From NCBI GenBank assembly GCA_022601345.1, contig JAJACU010000040.1:1-53044 (forward strand): a stretch of 53,044 nucleotides of DNA, in the 5' to 3' direction. The notes below the pieces were generated by a model. It made no database searches and had not been told where the DNA came from. It worked only from the letters and a program-made list of their open reading frames with translations. The DNA is from Chlamydiota bacterium (GTDB lineage Bacteria; Chlamydiota; Chlamydiia; Chlamydiales; JAAZZY01). Of the stretch, positions 51,159 through 53,044 are shown piece after piece. A program made the translations under genes and the position numbers. Numbering within the stretch: the first letter of the stretch is position 1; each line of letters starts with the position of its first letter.

Positions 51159-51937
51159 TCCAAGAAAAAATTTCAGCAGTTATACTAAGCTACAATAATG
51201 AAAAAGAAATAGAGAGATGCCTTAAGAGTTTGTCTTGGGCTGACGAAGTTGTAGTTATTGATTCCTTTAGCAAAGACAAAACGGCAACAATCTGTCGAGA
51301 AAGAGGTGCTAAAGTCTACCAGTACGAATTTACAACTTTTGGGGAAATGCGCAATAAAGGGCTCTCACATGCGAGCCACAATTGGATTTTCAGCTTAGAT
51401 ACCGATGAAGTTGCTACCACGAAAGTTGTTGAGGAAGTTAAGGGCATTGTGAGCAGAGCCTCACACAAGGATATCTACTTTGTTCCAAGGCTTAATACTG
51501 TTTTTGGAAGAAAGCTTCGTTATGGAGGGTGGTTTCCAGACTACAGACAACCGCAGTTTTTTAAAAAAGAAGCCTTAGTTTACAATGAGAAAGATGATGT
51601 TCATGAAGGGTTTCAACTTAAAGGTAGCAGTGGATTTCTAAAGAACCATATTGAACAGTTCCCTTTTGATGATTTGAATCATTATCTTAGAAAAATGGAT
51701 CGATACTCTTCGCTTATGGCAAAGAGAATGCTAAAGGAAGGCCGAAAATTTTCTCCTATTCAACTGATTATTCGCCCTGCATTTACTTTTTTTAAGCGCT
51801 ACTTTCTAAGAGGCGGTTTCAGAGATGGTTTTCAAGGGTTTTTGATGGCTAAACTCTATAGTTGTTATACTTTTGAAAAGTATGCCAAGTTTTGGGAATT
51901 GAAATCATTGCAGCAAGATAAAAAATCTTCTAAGTGA
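51155..51937 (+). CDS. Family 2 glycosyltransferase, WaaE/KdtX-like
   Basis: 260 residues. The GT-A start ISAVILSYNNEKEIERCL, EVVVIDSFSKDKT and the DxD-type LDTDEVAT motif (near residue 87) are those of GT2 enzymes. The region after it, NTVFGRKLRYGGWFPDYRQPQFFKK with HEGFQLKG, is characteristic of the lipopolysaccharide-core WaaE group. No transmembrane span; it would act at the cytoplasmic membrane face. Coupled to plsX by ATGA. Its last 73 bases overlap, on the opposite strand, the 3' end of mutY. Confidence 0.88.
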   Translation: MIQEKISAVILSYNNEKEIERCLKSLSWADEVVVIDSFSKDKTATICRERGAKVYQYEFTTFGEMRNKGLSHASHNWIFSLDTDEVATTKVVEEVKGIVSRASHKDIYFVPRLNTVFGRKLRYGGWFPDYRQPQFFKKEALVYNEKDDVHEGFQLKGSSGFLKNHIEQFPFDDLNHYLRKMDRYSSLMAKRMLKEGRKFSPIQLIIRPAFTFFKRYFLRGGFRDGFQGFLMAKLYSCYTFEKYAKFWELKSLQQDKKSSK

Positions 51938-52962
51938 GCCAGCACTTTTCTGTGCCCTGAAGAGAAAGGTCGTAGCTTAACTTCTTTTAAGCTCATCCAT
52001 TCAAAATTTTCAAAAGTCTTTTTTTCTTTTAGCTTTATTACAAAAGGATAGAGTGAGACTTTAAAACGGGTGAAGCTGTGCCTTACCAAAGGCAACTTTG
52101 AAAGGCCAATTGAAAAACTCTGCCACTCTTTAAATTTCTCGTGCTTTTCAACGCTAATATTTGGGTCAAATTCAAAGTAGAAAAATTCATGTAAATCTTT
52201 CATCAAGTCAGATGTTTGTTTTTGGATTAAAAACTCTTGATCATATTGAAAAATGAGCACAGCTCTATTTAAGTGTGAAACCTTAGGCCTTACCTTAACC
52301 AAAGGTAGCTTCAGCTGATTATTATTTAATTTGGCCATGCACTTTTTTTGAAGAGGGCACTTGCTACAATGAGGGTTTTTAGGTGTGCAAATTAAGGCTC
52401 CAAGCTCCATTAGAGCTTCATTGAAGACCCAGGGCTCATGCTTTGGGAGGGCTTTAGTTAACTCTTCTTCAAGTAAGCGGTAATGACTTGATTTGGAGTA
52501 GTCAACTTCGAGATGTAGAAATCTAGACATGACTCTTTTTACATTGCCATCAACTAGGCAGCACTCTTTTTGAAAAGCAAAACTCAGTATCGCAGAGCAG
52601 GTATAGGGGCCTATTCCAGATATTTGTAACAAATCTTCTGAGTTAGAGGGTAATTTCCCATGATACTTGCTCACAATCTCTTTTGAGCCTTTATGGAGGT
52701 TTCGTGCGCGTGAATAGTAACCTAAGCCTTCCCAAATTTTTATAACTTGTTCAATAGGGGCATTAGCTAGATGAGTAATTGTAGGGAAAGCCTTCATCCA
52801 ACGGTGGAAGTATGGGATGACTGTTTTAACTTGGGTCTGCTGAAGCATGACTTCAGAAATCCAAACTTTGTATGGGTTTATATCATGACGCCAAGGCAAA
52901 TCTCTTTTAGATGATTTAAACCAGCTTGAGAGTTGTCTTGCTAAAAATTTAGAGTCAGTCAT
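51865..52962 (-). CDS. mutY: A/G-specific adenine DNA glycosylase
   Basis: Removes adenine paired with 8-oxoguanine. N-terminal KRDLPWR and SEVMLQQTQVKTVIPYF (catalytic Glu), the helix-hairpin-helix LLQISGIGPYTCSAIL, and the catalytic aspartate in VDGNVKRVMSRF are present. The iron-sulphur ligands are C-x6-C-x2-C-x5-C (CTPKNPHCSKCPLQKKC). The C-terminal part is the NUDIX-like 8-oxoG recognition domain. Start taken at the ATG at 52962 (MTDSKFLARQL, 365 residues); an ATG at 52968 and TTG at 52971 are in frame. The start overlaps the stop of the upstream leftward gene by 8 bases. The 3' end runs 73 bases into the convergent glycosyltransferase. Confidence 0.94.
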   Translation of the reverse strand: MTDSKFLARQLSSWFKSSKRDLPWRHDINPYKVWISEVMLQQTQVKTVIPYFHRWMKAFPTITHLANAPIEQVIKIWEGLGYYSRARNLHKGSKEIVSKYHGKLPSNSEDLLQISGIGPYTCSAILSFAFQKECCLVDGNVKRVMSRFLHLEVDYSKSSHYRLLEEELTKALPKHEPWVFNEALMELGALICTPKNPHCSKCPLQKKCMAKLNNNQLKLPLVKVRPKVSHLNRAVLIFQYDQEFLIQKQTSDLMKDLHEFFYFEFDPNISVEKHEKFKEWQSFSIGLSKLPLVRHSFTRFKVSLYPFVIKLKEKKTFENFEWMSLKEVKLRPFSSGHRKVLAHLEDFLSCCNDFNSQNLAYFSKV

Positions 52963-53044
52963 CGGCATCAATTAGATTGAGGTTGATTGCATAGTCAAAA
53001 GCAAGAGGGTTTTCAAAAAATGTGCTCTCTTTTTTTTCTTTTAA
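52955..53044 (-). CDS. C-terminal end of an unidentified leftward gene
   Basis: An open frame enters from the right edge and gives 29 residues ending NPLAFDYAINLNLIDADD and a TGA at 52957-52955, overlapping the mutY start by 8 bases. The overlap and absence of stops suggest a real gene in one operon with mutY. Too little is visible to name it; a pseudouridine synthase gene stands next to mutY in C. trachomatis, as I recall, but these residues do not show that family. Confidence 0.5.
   Translation of the reverse strand, partial: LKEKKESTFFENPLAFDYAINLNLIDADD

Noticed and set aside
1-53044. CRISPR array or phage genes
   Set aside because: No regularly spaced repeats, cas genes, integrase or phage structural genes were seen on either strand.

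Overview
The window reads as chromosome of a low-GC member of the Chlamydiae, most likely an amoeba- or arthropod-associated 'environmental' lineage rather than Chlamydia itself. Evidence: a free-standing SWIB-domain protein (22852-23115), which is typical of chlamydiae. The order yebC - GNAT acetyltransferase - prfB - SWIB - ispD - truA matches, from memory, the order in Chlamydia trachomatis. There is also a yceD-rpmF-plsX block and many eukaryote-like or effector-like proteins. GC content is low and gene spacing is tight, and no stretch above about 300 bases lacks a gene; the longest gaps are 11430-11687 and 22591-22851.

Layout. 1-163: truncated start of a class IV aminotransferase (PabC-like), divergent from a small unknown. 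877-5105: tripartite drug efflux operon (TolC-type lipoprotein, HlyD/EmrA, EmrB). 5121-6664: leftward pair, histidine phosphatase and a secreted protein with a HipA/PI3K-like kinase signature. 6802-12695: rightward accessory block with an autotransporter carrying a G8 tract, an ankyrin-like protein paralogous to the one at 235, a double-HIT protein, and a classical tyrosine phosphatase whose Shine-Dalgarno lies in a hairpin. 12749-18134: leftward housekeeping set with a PAP2 phosphatase and the remnant of a second copy, PabB, YebC, SprT-like protease, GNAT, and RF2 with its programmed +1 frameshift. 18245-22590: leftward alpha/beta hydrolase, an unknown cysteine-rich protein and a UGP3-like nucleotidyltransferase. 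22852-29876: SWIB, IspD, TruA, bifunctional glutathione synthase GshF, HAD phosphatase, M15-like lipoprotein, ParA, tRNA-Leu(CAA).

29914-49353 is the accessory heart: two related VHP-motif proteins, a lipase-like protein, a MinD-like ATPase, a candidate cysteine protease with a hydrophobic C-terminus, a leftward DUF115 - MORN - DUF115 operon, and one 3290-residue protein. The giant joins a putative Cys/His protease module to a helicase/SecA-like ATPase core resembling the eukaryotic DUF3638/DUF3645 family. It is the strongest candidate for an undescribed system. 49499-53044: YceD (with a near-consensus promoter overlapping a GTG start), L32, PlsX, a WaaE-like glycosyltransferase, a convergent MutY and the tail of one more leftward gene.

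Functional threads: PabB and the truncated PabC-like gene together would make p-aminobenzoate for folate. IspD serves isoprenoid synthesis. PlsX and the glycosyltransferase serve the envelope. GshF makes glutathione. The phosphatase, kinase-like, lipase-like, protease-like and giant proteins look like candidates for host interaction, but secretion is inferred and not shown by the sequence.
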